A DNA stretch of 64,000 bases from Actinomycetota bacterium (GTDB lineage: Bacteria > Actinomycetota > Actinomycetes > Actinomycetales > Dermatophilaceae): contig JAIUPO010000019.1 in the NCBI GenBank assembly GCA_020160805.1, positions 31,314 to 95,313 on the forward strand, written 5' to 3'. The notes beneath the pieces are model-generated. The model saw nothing but the letters and a program-made list of their open reading frames with translations, did no database searches and was not told the DNA's origin. Below are positions 26,572-35,338 of the stretch, piece by piece (position 1 is the first letter of the stretch; each line of letters opens with the position of its first letter). Both the position numbers and the translations under genes were made by a program.

Positions 26572-27243
26572 TCATTGCTCGGCGACCGCATCGCTTATCA
26601 GCGTGTTCAAAATGGACCTGTCCAGCCTTCCGACGATGCGCGCGGCGACACGCCCTTGCCGGTCAACCACCAGGGTGGTCGGCACCGCATCAGGAGCAAT
26701 CTCGCCAGCGAAGGCCAGCTGAATCTCGCCGCCGTCAGCGTCCAAGAAGGACGGATACGTGATCCCGAACTTGTCAGCGAAAGACCGCGCGGTCCCGGCT
26801 TGATCCCTTACGTTTACTCCGACAAACTGCACGCCGTCAGGCTGGTACTTGATGTTGAGAGCCTCAAGATCGGGTGCTTCATCGCGACACGGGCCGCACC
26901 CGGCGTACCAGAAGTTGACTACGACAACGCCGCCTAGCCAGTCTTCGGACGACCCGCTGGTGCCGGTGTCAAATGTCCCCGAGAAGGGGATCGGCTCACC
27001 GCGCTCAGCTGCGCGGATCTCCGTCACCGGGCTGACCGAGGAGTAGCCCGAACCGGCACTGCCTGCGAGAGAGGGGGTTTCCATGCACGCACTCAGACCG
27101 AGCAGAAGTACTGCTGATATTGCTGCGGTTCGCAGGATCGCTTTCGCTCGAACGGATTGCCGCGGCCTTCTCGCAACCCGATCTTCGCTTTCATGCAGGC
27201 ATGCGGCTTCGTCGGAGTTGCCTGGGTAGGAGCGGGGATTCAT
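26572..27243 (-). CDS. TlpA/ResA-like thiol-disulfide lipoprotein
   Basis: 223 residues. A longer than usual N-terminal cytosolic region (about 1-35, basic), membrane segment with lipobox LLGLSAC, then the thioredoxin fold: VVNFWYAGCGPCRDEAPDL (active CGPC), GVNVRD, FGITYPSFLDADGG and APDAVPTTLVVDRQGRV. The role is as for the other copies, reducing extracytoplasmic disulfides with CcdA. It precedes lgt by 52 bases and follows the DUF305 gene by 83 bases, so it probably heads the lgt-resB operon. Confidence 0.9.
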   Translation of the reverse strand: MNPRSYPGNSDEAACLHESEDRVARRPRQSVRAKAILRTAAISAVLLLGLSACMETPSLAGSAGSGYSSVSPVTEIRAAERGEPIPFSGTFDTGTSGSSEDWLGGVVVVNFWYAGCGPCRDEAPDLEALNIKYQPDGVQFVGVNVRDQAGTARSFADKFGITYPSFLDADGGEIQLAFAGEIAPDAVPTTLVVDRQGRVAARIVGRLDRSILNTLISDAVAEQ

Positions 27244-27326
27244 GGTTGTCCTAACGACTGAACGAGGAGCGGATGGAGGGCCGCGGTGGAGCACAGGCCA
27301 CCGCGGCCCGGACTAGTGCCTGGCAG

Positions 27327-27911
27327 CTACTGCAGGGTGCCGAGGAGGTCCTTCATGCGGGTGATCTCAGCCGTCTGGTCGTTGACAATCTTTTGCGCGA
27401 GGGCAAGCGCATCAGCGTTCTGGCCGTCCTGCAGTTCTGTCTTGGCCATGTCGATGGCACCCTGATGGTGCACGGTCATCTGCGCGAGGAACAGCTTGTT
27501 GGCTTCCGAGCCGGAGGCAGCCTCCAGAGCAGTCATGTCCGCATCGGACATGGTTCCGCCCATGTCCATACCGTCCATTGAGCCACTGGTTCCCCAGCTG
27601 GTGAGCCAGCCGTTCATTGTGTCGATCTCTGGGCCTTGGGCGTCCTTGATTGTCTGCGCGAGCTCGGTGACGCGCGCATCTACACCGTCCTTGTCAAGGA
27701 TCATCTGAGCCATCTCGACAGCCTGCTCATGGTGGGCAACCATTTGCATGGCGAAGGCAATGTCGGCGTTGTTAGCTTTGGAGGAGCCGGATGAGCTGGA
27801 GGTCGAAGGCGAGGAGCCGCCCCCCATGTCCATGCCCTCCATCGAGCATCCGGTAAGGGCTAAAGTCGTTGCGAGAACACCGGAAATGAGGGCGATTGTG
27901 CGGATTTTCAC
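27327..27911 (-). CDS. DUF305 lipoprotein, copy 1
   Basis: 194 residues. Signal with lipobox (LALTGC), a Met/Ser/Gly-rich linker (SMEGMDMGGG), and the DUF305 four-helix fold with paired His motifs MVAHHEQAVEMA and TVHHQGAIDMA plus Met-rich MDGMDMGGTM. DUF305 is ferritin-like in shape and is repeatedly found in copper operons; the His and Met residues suggest metal binding outside the cell. GTG 27911 has an AGAAAG site. It follows the LSISRT membrane gene by 77 bases, an order repeated at 29.4-30.5 kb. Confidence 0.9.
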   Translation of the reverse strand: MKIRTIALISGVLATTLALTGCSMEGMDMGGGSSPSTSSSSGSSKANNADIAFAMQMVAHHEQAVEMAQMILDKDGVDARVTELAQTIKDAQGPEIDTMNGWLTSWGTSGSMDGMDMGGTMSDADMTALEAASGSEANKLFLAQMTVHHQGAIDMAKTELQDGQNADALALAQKIVNDQTAEITRMKDLLGTLQ

Positions 27912-27988
27912 TGTGATTCTTTCTACTAGTCGAATGATTTGAGTCGCTCGCCGCGTGCGGCGTTGGCCCGGCTTGACCGGGCAGCGAA

Positions 27989-28414
27989 TCAGGTTCGACT
28001 AATAGAAAGGATGTGTAACGAGGGGGGCGACAGGGGGGGTAACGCGGAAAGTCGGGCACCGATCGCCTGTAGAACTACGGCAGCAGCGCGGAACCGGAAA
28101 AAGAAGACGCGGAAGATGATGAGGATCGCTGAAACTAGCAGTGCAAGCAGGCATGCCATGCCGAGCATGTCGTGTGTTGGTCCGCACGTCTCGGCGCACC
28201 CTTCGGGCGCCGGCTCGTCGTTGTGCATGTTCACGAGAGTCGGGTAATCCGCGACTGAAGCGCTCATGGAATGAGCCTCTGGGGCTAGAGACTCCGACGC
28301 GAGGAAGTGCATGGCTAGAAGACCGATGAGAATCGCGGGCACTGCGAACAGGGCTATCACCACACGCCGCCAGCTGGAATGTGGACGTGACGAAAGCGCC
28401 ATGATGGCATTCAT
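27989..28414 (-). CDS. small membrane protein with C-terminal LSISRT, copy 1
   Basis: 141 residues. Helix 1 (VVIALFAVPAILIGLLAMHF), a short outer loop with HNDEPAPEGCAETCGPTHDM (Cys, His and Asp), helix 2 (GMACLLALLVSAILIIFRVF) and a conserved end PPSLHILSISRT. It aligns over its whole length with the gene at 30096 and more loosely with 49225 and 43351. I chose ATG 28414 to match the start of those copies. It may belong to an actinobacterial DUF family (perhaps DUF6153), unchecked. It stands directly upstream of a DUF305 gene. Confidence 0.8.
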   Translation of the reverse strand: MNAIMALSSRPHSSWRRVVIALFAVPAILIGLLAMHFLASESLAPEAHSMSASVADYPTLVNMHNDEPAPEGCAETCGPTHDMLGMACLLALLVSAILIIFRVFFFRFRAAAVVLQAIGARLSALPPLSPPSLHILSISRT

Positions 28415-28513
28415 CTCGCCCGCCTTCCACTCCGCCATCCCCCTAGGTTACTTGCTAAAGCGTTCGCCGAACCTGTAAATCAGCCGACCGCGGCAGACGC
28501 GAGACTTTTCTAC

Positions 28514-29026
28514 TCACCTACGTTGCTCGATGAGCGCGGCAATAAGTGCCGCCGCAGCGTCGAGTGTGAACTGCTCGGATCGTGTTGCGGCATCCGGATA
28601 TCCAACAGTGAACAAGCCCGGCACCGGCCGGCCGGTGAAGGCTGGGCCAGCTCGCTCGGACTTGTCGGCACGACGCACCGACAGCTCGGATGCGAGCCCA
28701 CTGTTATGCCAGATCGCGTCGTTGGCGACTACGATGTTGCGCGCCGCGATGGTCCCGGCCGATGTGACAAGTGTCAGATCTTCGCCCTTGGGCCCGTAGC
28801 TGATCGACACCACCCGTGGCGTCGCTGCAGGACTGAGATCGCCTTCGCCGGTCGTCTCGATTTCATTGGGGTCGATGATCACGAAGTCCAGTCCTTCGAT
28901 GAGGCCAGTGTTCGTGAGTGCGGTGCCGATCGCTGCCGCGACTATGCCTGTTCCCAAGACATGCACGCGCTTATCGCGCAGCGGATCGCTCGATCGCTGT
29001 GCGCGAGCGTCTCGGTCGTCAATCAT
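28514..29026 (-). CDS. shortened FAD/NAD(P)-binding oxidoreductase-like protein
   Basis: 170 residues. It begins like a flavoprotein dinucleotide fold (RVHVLGTGIVAAAIGTAL, then DFVIIDPNE) and ends like the C-terminus of such enzymes (GRPVPGLFTVGYPDAATR). The full-length relative at 41521-42597 (358 aa) has the same two ends, so this looks like an internally deleted derivative without most of the substrate and second nucleotide domains. Its GxGxxA loop is imperfect. Whether it is still functional is unclear. ATG 29026 overlaps the preceding truncated lipoprotein frame (ATGA). Confidence 0.5.
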   Translation of the reverse strand: MIDDRDARAQRSSDPLRDKRVHVLGTGIVAAAIGTALTNTGLIEGLDFVIIDPNEIETTGEGDLSPAATPRVVSISYGPKGEDLTLVTSAGTIAARNIVVANDAIWHNSGLASELSVRRADKSERAGPAFTGRPVPGLFTVGYPDAATRSEQFTLDAAAALIAALIEQRR

Positions 29027-29232
29027 CGGTGAGGCAGCGATGGCTGCGAAATCGACGACGGGGTCAGGATCACAGCGACGGCGACATCGAAACGATGGAA
29101 ATTAGAATGCCCGGACGGCTCCGTGAGGTTGCCAGTGTTGTTGTCGTCCGAGGAGCAGCCGGTGAGGAGCATCATCGCGCTGGCGACAGCCCCGACGGCG
29201 GAAGCGAACGTCGTCACTTTTGTGCGGTTCAT
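29023..29232 (-). pseudogene. truncated BNR lipoprotein remnant
   Basis: The first 41 codons match the start of the BNR lipoprotein at 22484 (MNRTKVTTFASAVGAVASAM against MNATRVIALSSAVGAV), including a lipobox MLLTGC. After about codon 41 the match stops and unrelated sequence runs into the oxidoreductase start (ATGA). So only the signal peptide remains; all propeller repeats are lost. It is preceded by the second copy of the single-helix micro-protein, just as the intact gene is. Confidence 0.65.
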
Positions 29233-29237
29233 GCTGG

Positions 29238-29330
29238 TCACATAGTGGCCGTAGCAATTAGAGCTGAGCCGAGTACGACTGCAAGGAGCACCAAGCACAC
29301 AAGGAAAATTGCAATTGACGGAGAGTTCAT
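29238..29330 (-). CDS. single-helix membrane micro-protein (30 aa), copy 2
   Basis: 30 residues with ATG 29330. Core IAIFLVCLVLLAVVLGSALI differs from copy 1 at 23374 at only a few places. It ends five bases before the start of the truncated lipoprotein, the same gene order as for copy 1. No ribosome site is obvious. Conservation of the peptide between two otherwise diverged copies is the main evidence that it is expressed. Confidence 0.55.
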   Translation of the reverse strand: MNSPSIAIFLVCLVLLAVVLGSALIATATM

Positions 29331-29411
29331 TACACCTACCCAATCCACGGAGAATTGTCGAGAACGGGGGTGGGCGGGCCGAAGCCAAGGGGCATCTGCC
29401 CGCCCAGCTCG

Positions 29412-30011
29412 CTAGAGCGTGTCGAGAATGCTCTGCATCGTTGCGATCTCCGCCGTCTGGGCATCGAGAATCGCCTTGGCTAGGGTGAGAGCGGGTGCGT
29501 TCATGCCCGCCGACAGCTCCTCGTTGGCCATATCGATTGCACCCTGGTGGTGCTGGATCATCTGCTGAAGGAATAGCTTCGACGAGTCAGGGCCGGAGGC
29601 GTTGGTGAGCGCGTCCATCTCGTCGGGCGACATCATTCCGTTCATCACCATCCCTTCCATTGGCTCCGGCGCGGCCAGACCCCAGGTCTCTAGCCAAGAG
29701 GTCATTGTGGTGATCTCGGGTCCTTGGGCTGCTTTGACTTGTGTGGCTAGTTCAACAACACGGGAGTCGACATCTGTCTTGTCAAGCAGAATGTCGGCCA
29801 TCTCGACCGCCTGCTGATGGTGCGGAATCATCTGCATGACAAAGGCTATGTCTGAGTCGTTGAATTGGGGGGCGGCATTTGAAGGCGAATCCATGCCCGG
29901 CATCCCCGGCATGTCCGAGGGCATGGTTGTGGTTGTGGTTGCGCTGCAGCCCGCGAGGACGAGTGCAATAGTGAGGGCGCTCGCAGCCAGCGCGGCGGTT
30001 CGGAAGTTCAT
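29412..30011 (-). CDS. DUF305 lipoprotein, copy 2
   Basis: 199 residues. Lipobox VLAGC, a Thr-rich then Met-rich linker (MPSDMPGMPGMDS), His pairs in MIPHHQQAVEMA and MIQHHQGAIDMA, and a Met patch MEGMVMNGMM. Same fold and role as copy 1, with which it shares about half its residues by eye. ATG 30011 has an AGGA site; the open frame upstream adds 27 unrelated residues. It follows the LSISRT gene at 30096 by 84 bases. Confidence 0.9.
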   Translation of the reverse strand: MNFRTAALAASALTIALVLAGCSATTTTTMPSDMPGMPGMDSPSNAAPQFNDSDIAFVMQMIPHHQQAVEMADILLDKTDVDSRVVELATQVKAAQGPEITTMTSWLETWGLAAPEPMEGMVMNGMMSPDEMDALTNASGPDSSKLFLQQMIQHHQGAIDMANEELSAGMNAPALTLAKAILDAQTAEIATMQSILDTL

Positions 30012-30095
30012 CAGAGTCCTATCTCTTTCAGTGGAATAACAGAATTCGGGCACCCGGTGGGGTGAATACGGTCTGGGCGGGCCAGATCGCACGAA

Positions 30096-30530
30096 TCAGG
30101 TCCGGCTGATCGAGAGAACGTGCAGTGATGGGGGATTAGGGGGAGCTAACGCAGCAACCGTCAGGCGGAGTGGTCTGAGTATTCGCGTGAGAGTCGGCCA
30201 GCCGGTAAGTGCCGGATGCAGGGCGAACAGAATCACTCCCGCGAGGAGAGCGAGAACACACAAGATCCCGAGCATGTCATGGCTGGGCATGCACACCCCG
30301 CCGCAGTCATCCGAGACAGGGCTAGGGTCAGGGCTCGGAGCTATCGCCATTTCGTCTACCGCAGCCGCCGCTAGTGAGACGCTGGAGTGGTGATCGGCGG
30401 TGTCGGCCATGTTCCCGGTGGTGAGGACGTGCATGGCCAGAAGCCCAATAAGGATCGCAGGCACCGCGAACAGAGCAAGCGCCAAGCGGCCACGCGGGGA
30501 GGCGCGGAGCGCAACAAGGATCGCTTTCAT
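30096..30530 (-). CDS. small membrane protein with C-terminal LSISRT, copy 2
   Basis: 144 residues. Helix 1 LALALFAVPAILIGLLAMHV is nearly the same as in copy 1; the outer loop contains DHHSS and DDCGGVCMPSHDM (Cys-Cys-His-Met, possible metal ligands); helix 2 GILCVLALLAGVILFAL; end PPSLHVLSISRT. ATG 30530 follows a near-perfect AGGAGGTG ribosome site, which fixes the start. The matched pair (LSISRT gene, then DUF305) is the same as at 27.3-28.4 kb. Confidence 0.82.
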   Translation of the reverse strand: MKAILVALRASPRGRLALALFAVPAILIGLLAMHVLTTGNMADTADHHSSVSLAAAAVDEMAIAPSPDPSPVSDDCGGVCMPSHDMLGILCVLALLAGVILFALHPALTGWPTLTRILRPLRLTVAALAPPNPPSLHVLSISRT

Positions 30531-30669
30531 ATCCGCACCTCCTTCGCGATTGGTGAACTTTCTAAGCCTAATGTCCGCATCAGGGTGGGTTGCGCCAAGG
30601 GTTCGGTCGGTGCTGTGGAGGGTTTCGATTGCTGGTGCTGGTCGCGAGCTCATGGATCGCAATTGGTGG

Positions 30670-32157
30670 CTACCGAGTCGCGGTACGGACGGTCCGTCTC
30701 GATCTTTGCACGGCCGCGATCAACCACCCGACGAGGGCCGCGCTGACGACAAGAAGTAGACCGCCTGCGAGGTACTCCACGAGGGGCTTGTGTTCGTCGG
30801 TGCCGACCGGTTCGTAGAGGGCGCGCTGTTCAGCGCGGGTGGACTCCAAGTCATGCTGCACGGGCAGCCAGATCTCCAGCGACTGTGTCCCGTCCGTGAA
30901 CTCCGCGTAGATGAACCACAAGCCGGGACTCGGGAGCTGAATAGAACCGCTGAAGGCTCCGGCTTCGCCGCTCGATCCCAGCGTTCCGGAGACTGTTTGG
31001 CCGGCCCGCCGGGCGATGACACGGTCTGGTTGCAGGTCAACGCTCGCCGTCGTTTCGATCTTCGAAACGCTCACCTCGATTCGTCCCGATCCGTTCCCGG
31101 ACAGAACCATGGTCGCAGTCCCAAACGATGGACCCTGACCGGGGTCGTGGGCGAAGGCCGGGCTCGGAGTGGACACGGCTGCGCCTAGCGCGAAGAGGAG
31201 GATAAGGGCAGCACGAGCCGTTGGGCGACGAATGAGAATGGCCAGAGAGATCAGCGCCACGATCACTGCCGGCACGAACGCTGAACGCAAAACCGAAGCC
31301 GGATCCACGCTACTCACTCCCGTGAGGCTCGCGGCCACCTGGAAAGACGAGACGGCACCGATGGCGAGCGGCCACCGCCAGTGGTTAGCCGAGCGCGGTA
31401 GGTCCAATAGCACCAGCCCGAACAGCGCCAGAGGGATGTCAGGTCCAATCCATCCGGGAACCCCGAGGACGATCAGAATCAGTATCCGGAAGACGACATA
31501 GGCCACCACTGCGAACGAGACCGCATACCGGAACCCGGCCGTTTTGATGATCACCCAGGCGGCCCCGAGGCTCGTCACGAGCAGCAGGGGTAGGTAGAGG
31601 ACTTCGGAGAACTGCGGAACGTCGGTGTCGTACTCCATCAGACTGATCTGCGTGGCTCCGAGTAGGGCTGCGGAGAGTGCGACACGAAGTGCACGGCTGC
31701 TGCGCTGGTCGAGTCCGATCAGTAGCGCCGCTAGGAGAATCGTGGTAGCTACCACGGAAAGCAGATGTGGCGGCGACCAGAGAACCGCATCCCGACCGAA
31801 GGCCGCGTGCCAGACTGCGTCCGCCGGCGCTGCCGCGGCCGTAGCAGCGGCAGCGGCAGCGGCGAGAAGAAACCCGGGTGCACGGAGCACGGCGGGGATG
31901 GACCGCGTGCTCCCAAACATCCTCACCATCCAGACGGCGAGAACGAGCCCGACCGAGATAATCGAGACGTAGAGAAGAAGGTGCGGGGGAATGAGCGCGC
32001 TGTCCCGACCCAACGTGGTGTGCCACGAATCATCCCAATAGGCCGAGGCAAGTCCCGCGCCGCCCGCTACGACCACTACCCAGGCTTCACGTTCGCGGAT
32101 ACCGAGTCGAGCGGGCGAAGACGGCATCTGCAATCCCGGGTCGGCGGTCGTAGTCAC
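30670..32157 (-). CDS. large membrane protein with duplicated WH-GRD-PPHLL motif and outer beta domain
   Basis: 495 residues. About nine membrane helices (1-345), then an extracytoplasmic beta-rich domain (about 350-455, beginning AHDPGQGPSFG and ending GLWFIYAEFTDG) and a last helix near 470. The domain resembles CopC/FixH-type outer folds. The membrane part carries the same motif twice: DSWHTTLGRDSALIPPHLL (about 43) and DAVWHAAFGRDAVLWSPPHL (about 114). Paired Trp-His and Pro-Pro-His residues could hold copper or heme. No family recognised. It overlaps the CsoR gene stop by ATGA, so it is a member of the CsoR copper operon. Confidence 0.75.
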   Translation of the reverse strand: MTTTADPGLQMPSSPARLGIREREAWVVVVAGGAGLASAYWDDSWHTTLGRDSALIPPHLLLYVSIISVGLVLAVWMVRMFGSTRSIPAVLRAPGFLLAAAAAAATAAAAPADAVWHAAFGRDAVLWSPPHLLSVVATTILLAALLIGLDQRSSRALRVALSAALLGATQISLMEYDTDVPQFSEVLYLPLLLVTSLGAAWVIIKTAGFRYAVSFAVVAYVVFRILILIVLGVPGWIGPDIPLALFGLVLLDLPRSANHWRWPLAIGAVSSFQVAASLTGVSSVDPASVLRSAFVPAVIVALISLAILIRRPTARAALILLFALGAAVSTPSPAFAHDPGQGPSFGTATMVLSGNGSGRIEVSVSKIETTASVDLQPDRVIARRAGQTVSGTLGSSGEAGAFSGSIQLPSPGLWFIYAEFTDGTQSLEIWLPVQHDLESTRAEQRALYEPVGTDEHKPLVEYLAGGLLLVVSAALVGWLIAAVQRSRRTVRTATR

Positions 32158-32435
32158 GAGCGGACGAGGCGCGCGATCGCCGCGCTTGCCTCACGGAGTT
32201 TCTCTTCTGCTACGGGGCCGCCCTGTTCGGTGGCTTCAGCGACGCAGTGCATCAAGTGGTCGTCTAGTAGTGCGAGAGCGACCGCTTCGAGGGCTTTGGT
32301 CGTGGCGGACACCTGGGTGAGAACGTCGATGCAGTAGGTGTCGTCTTCGACCATTCGGGCAAGTCCGCGCACCTGTCCTTCTACTCGCCGCAGACGGGCC
32401 AGCAGGGCATCCTTGTTTCCGACATAGCCGTGCAC
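32154..32435 (-). CDS. csoR: CsoR-family copper-sensing repressor
   Basis: 93 residues, all-helical. The Cu(I) ligands of CsoR are present: Cys35 (DDTYCIDVL), His60 and Cys64 (LLDDHLMHCV), and the N-terminal RLRRVEGQVRGLARMVEDD block is diagnostic. CsoR blocks transcription until Cu(I) binds. It lies 24 bases after the ATPase gene in the same operon, whose promoter holds a CsoR-type operator (35242-35260), giving autoregulation. Overlaps the large membrane protein gene by ATGA. Confidence 0.95.
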   Translation of the reverse strand: MHGYVGNKDALLARLRRVEGQVRGLARMVEDDTYCIDVLTQVSATTKALEAVALALLDDHLMHCVAEATEQGGPVAEEKLREASAAIARLVRS

Positions 32436-32459
32436 TGATTGTTCTCCTGTTCCGGTGAC

Positions 32460-35198
32460 TCAGTGGGCGTGGGGGTGGCCGTACTTGTGCGGGTCGGCGT
32501 CGAAGCTGGCAGCGCAGCCAGTGGAGCAGAAGTAGAACGTCGTTCCGTCGTGCTCTCGCGTTGCTGCCGCGGTCTTCGGGTCGATGTTCATGCCGCAGAC
32601 GGGGTCGGTGACGAGCGCCGTTGCGCTTGCGGGTGCGGTGTCGTGGTCGTGTGTCATTTCAGTGTCCTTGCTTTCGTGTTGGGTGCCGATCTCAACCACC
32701 GGATTGGTGGTTGAGGCCGTGGCCGGGATGGCCGCGGGCTTGGGGGTGAACCGGCGGAGCCGGCTCGAGTTGGTGACGACAGACAGCGACGAGAGCGCCA
32801 TTGCGAGGGCGGCGATCATCGGGCTAAGTAGCAGGCCGAACGTCGGGTACAGGACCCCAGCGGCGAGGGGGATGCCGATGATGTTGTAACCGAAGGCGAA
32901 CCCGAGGTTCTGCTTGATGTTGCGCATGGTGGCGCGGGATAGGTCGATCGCAGTGACAAGGCCGGACAGGTTTCCGGAGATCAGGGTGATGTCGGACGCT
33001 TCGATCGCAACATCAGTGCCCGTACCGATCGCCGAGCCCACGTCGGCCTGGGCGAGGGCCGGGGCGTCGTTGATTCCATCCCCGACCATGCCGACAACGC
33101 GGCCCTCCTCCTGCAGGCGGCGAACCTCGCGTGCCTTGTGCTCGGGCATGACCTCCGCCACGACCCTGCCGATGCCGACCTGTCGGGCGATGGCCGCCGC
33201 AGTGGCCCGGTTGTCGCCGGTCATCATTACGACGTCGATGCCGCGGGCGACTAGCCCGGCGATCGCAGCAGCAGAGCCTTCTTTGATGGTGTCTGCAACA
33301 CCCAGAACCCCAGCTGCACGGCCGTCAACGGCCGCGAGCATCGGGGTCTTGCCGTCACCGGCCAACGCTTCCAGATCAGCGGTGAGAGCTGAGCTGTCTA
33401 CGCCTGCAGCCGACAGAAGACGAGCGTTGCCGATCAGGACTGTTCTGCCGTCGACGGTGGCGCGAACGCCTTGGCCCGTGATCGACTCGAACAGCGACGA
33501 GCGGCCCACGTTTATGCTGCGCTCTTTGGCGCCGGCGACGATCGCGGCGGCCAGGGGATGTTCAGAGTCGCGTTCGGCGGTCGCGATCAGCGCCAGCAAC
33601 TCGTCCGAGTCAAACCCGACGGCAGGCAGCACGTCAGTGAGGATGGGGGTGCCGTTGGTGATCGTGCCCGTCTTGTCGAGCACAACAGTGTTGATCTTGT
33701 GGGCGCTCTCGAGCGCCTGAGCGGACCGGATGAGAATGCCGTTGCTCGCTGCCTTCCCGGTGGCGACGGTGATGGACAGTGGCGTCGCGAGACCGAGCGC
33801 GCAGGGGCAGGCGATGATGAGGACGGCAACCGCGGCAACCAGAGCAAAAACGCCGGACGGCGGCGGACCGAAGACCCACCACGCGGCGAACGTCCAGATG
33901 GCAATGGCGATGACCGCCGGTACGAAGTAGCCCGAAACCTTGTCGGCCAAGCGCTGGATGGGCGCCTTTGAACCTTGGGCCTCGCGCACCAGCCTGATGA
34001 TCTGAGCGAGCATCGTATCCGCGCCCACTTTGGTAACCGTGTATCGGAATGAGCCGGTCTGGTTGATCGTTGCCCCGATCACCGTGTCGCCAATGGTCTT
34101 GACCACCGGCAGCGGCTCGCCCGTGATCATCGACTCATCCACCGCGGAGCTGCCCTCGACGACCTGACCGTCAACCGGGAGCTTCTCACCAGGGCGGATG
34201 ACCACAATGTCGCCGGCGGCGACCTCACCGACCGGGATCTCCAACTCGCTGTCGCCACGGACCACCCGGGCTGTGCGCGGCTGCAGGCCGATCAGTGTGC
34301 GGATCGCCTGACCTGTACCCGCCTTGGCGCGCGTCTCCAACAGCCGGCCAATGAGAATCAACGTGAGGATGACGCCAACAGCCTCGAAGTACACCCCGCG
34401 CGCTTCCGCAGGCAATGCCGAGGGAAGAAACGTGGCGACGAGGCTGAATCCGTAAGCAGCGATCGTGCCGAGTGTGATGAGCGAGTTCATCTCCGCTGCC
34501 CGGTGGGTCAACGCCAACCAGCCTGTGCGGTGAATCGGCCAGCCCGTGTAGATCATGACCGGGGTGATCAGCAGGAATTGGAACCACGGCGTCATCAGCA
34601 AGGCGGGTACCCACATCGCCCCGAAGAGGTCATGGGCCATTACCGACAGGAATACGGGGAGCGTTAGCACGGCACCGACGATCACGCGGCGAAGCAGATC
34701 CCGGATCTCCCTTGCGTGCTCCTCCGCCTCGTGGTCTCCGTCATCCCCCAGAGCGAACTCGTCGATGCCGCCCTCGTGAGATTCCGTGATTGTGGGGGCG
34801 TCGAGCAGTGCCGTCGCAGTTTGGCCTTCAGCTGCGGCAACGACCCGTACCGTGCCGTGCAACATGTTCATTCCGCAGGCGAACTCGAAGTCGCCGACTT
34901 GGTCTGGAGTGAACTCCACGGCAGTCGTGGCATATGCAGGCAGGCTCTGGTTCACCTTGAAGTCCGGGAAAACCACTCGCGAGGAGCAGTCCCCGGTCTC
35001 CTGGCGGTCGAACAACAAGCGGGTCCTGACACCTTGTGCAACCTCGACGACGCTAGGGGAGTAGCCGCCGCTGACTTTGATCGTCTGTACCTGAACGTCT
35101 CCGTCGACGGCTGCGCGCTTGGCAGTACGGGGGGCGAAGAAATACCAAGCAAGTAGCGCCGTTAGGGCGCCTGCGATCACGACGACGACAACATTCAT
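32460..35198 (-). CDS. copA: copper P1B-ATPase with N-terminal cupredoxin and C-terminal YHS domains
   Basis: 912 residues with an uncommon domain order. Residues 1-22 are a membrane helix. About 38-122 form a cupredoxin-like domain ([20 protein letters not shown] ... [14 protein letters not shown], with Cys/Met/His ligands). The CopA core follows: [19 protein letters not shown] (CPC at about 462), [10 protein letters not shown] (about 507), [16 protein letters not shown]. About 855-912 form a YHS domain ([10 protein letters not shown] ... [12 protein letters not shown]). It exports Cu(I). ATG 35198 has an AGGGGG site. Inside, ATG 32657 has its own AAGGAC site and could give a 65-residue YHS protein. 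No HMA domain is present. Confidence 0.92.
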   Translation of the reverse strand: MNVVVVVIAGALTALLAWYFFAPRTAKRAAVDGDVQVQTIKVSGGYSPSVVEVAQGVRTRLLFDRQETGDCSSRVVFPDFKVNQSLPAYATTAVEFTPDQVGDFEFACGMNMLHGTVRVVAAAEGQTATALLDAPTITESHEGGIDEFALGDDGDHEAEEHAREIRDLLRRVIVGAVLTLPVFLSVMAHDLFGAMWVPALLMTPWFQFLLITPVMIYTGWPIHRTGWLALTHRAAEMNSLITLGTIAAYGFSLVATFLPSALPAEARGVYFEAVGVILTLILIGRLLETRAKAGTGQAIRTLIGLQPRTARVVRGDSELEIPVGEVAAGDIVVIRPGEKLPVDGQVVEGSSAVDESMITGEPLPVVKTIGDTVIGATINQTGSFRYTVTKVGADTMLAQIIRLVREAQGSKAPIQRLADKVSGYFVPAVIAIAIWTFAAWWVFGPPPSGVFALVAAVAVLIIACPCALGLATPLSITVATGKAASNGILIRSAQALESAHKINTVVLDKTGTITNGTPILTDVLPAVGFDSDELLALIATAERDSEHPLAAAIVAGAKERSINVGRSSLFESITGQGVRATVDGRTVLIGNARLLSAAGVDSSALTADLEALAGDGKTPMLAAVDGRAAGVLGVADTIKEGSAAAIAGLVARGIDVVMMTGDNRATAAAIARQVGIGRVVAEVMPEHKAREVRRLQEEGRVVGMVGDGINDAPALAQADVGSAIGTGTDVAIEASDITLISGNLSGLVTAIDLSRATMRNIKQNLGFAFGYNIIGIPLAAGVLYPTFGLLLSPMIAALAMALSSLSVVTNSSRLRRFTPKPAAIPATASTTNPVVEIGTQHESKDTEMTHDHDTAPASATALVTDPVCGMNIDPKTAAATREHDGTTFYFCSTGCAASFDADPHKYGHPHAH

Positions 35199-35241
35199 GG
35201 TGAACCCCCTGGCTCCGGGCCCGGTGTGGACCACGAACCAC

Positions 35242-35260
35242 TATACCCCCTAGGGGTATA
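35242..35260. promoter_or_regulatory. CsoR-type operator upstream of copA-csoR
   Basis: Perfect dyad TATACCCC-CTA-GGGGTATA, 44 bases upstream of the copA start. The pattern of A/T ends around a C run and a G run is that of CsoR operators (for example in Mycobacterium and Streptomyces). With csoR two genes downstream, copper-dependent autoregulation is expected. I saw no second copy of this dyad in the window. Confidence 0.85.
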
Positions 35261-35338
35261 TCTGCGCCGATAGAAAACCGGTGACGAACGCCTTCGACGG
35301 TCGTGAAACGGATCAGTGAGCCCGGTCGCGTCGAGCAG

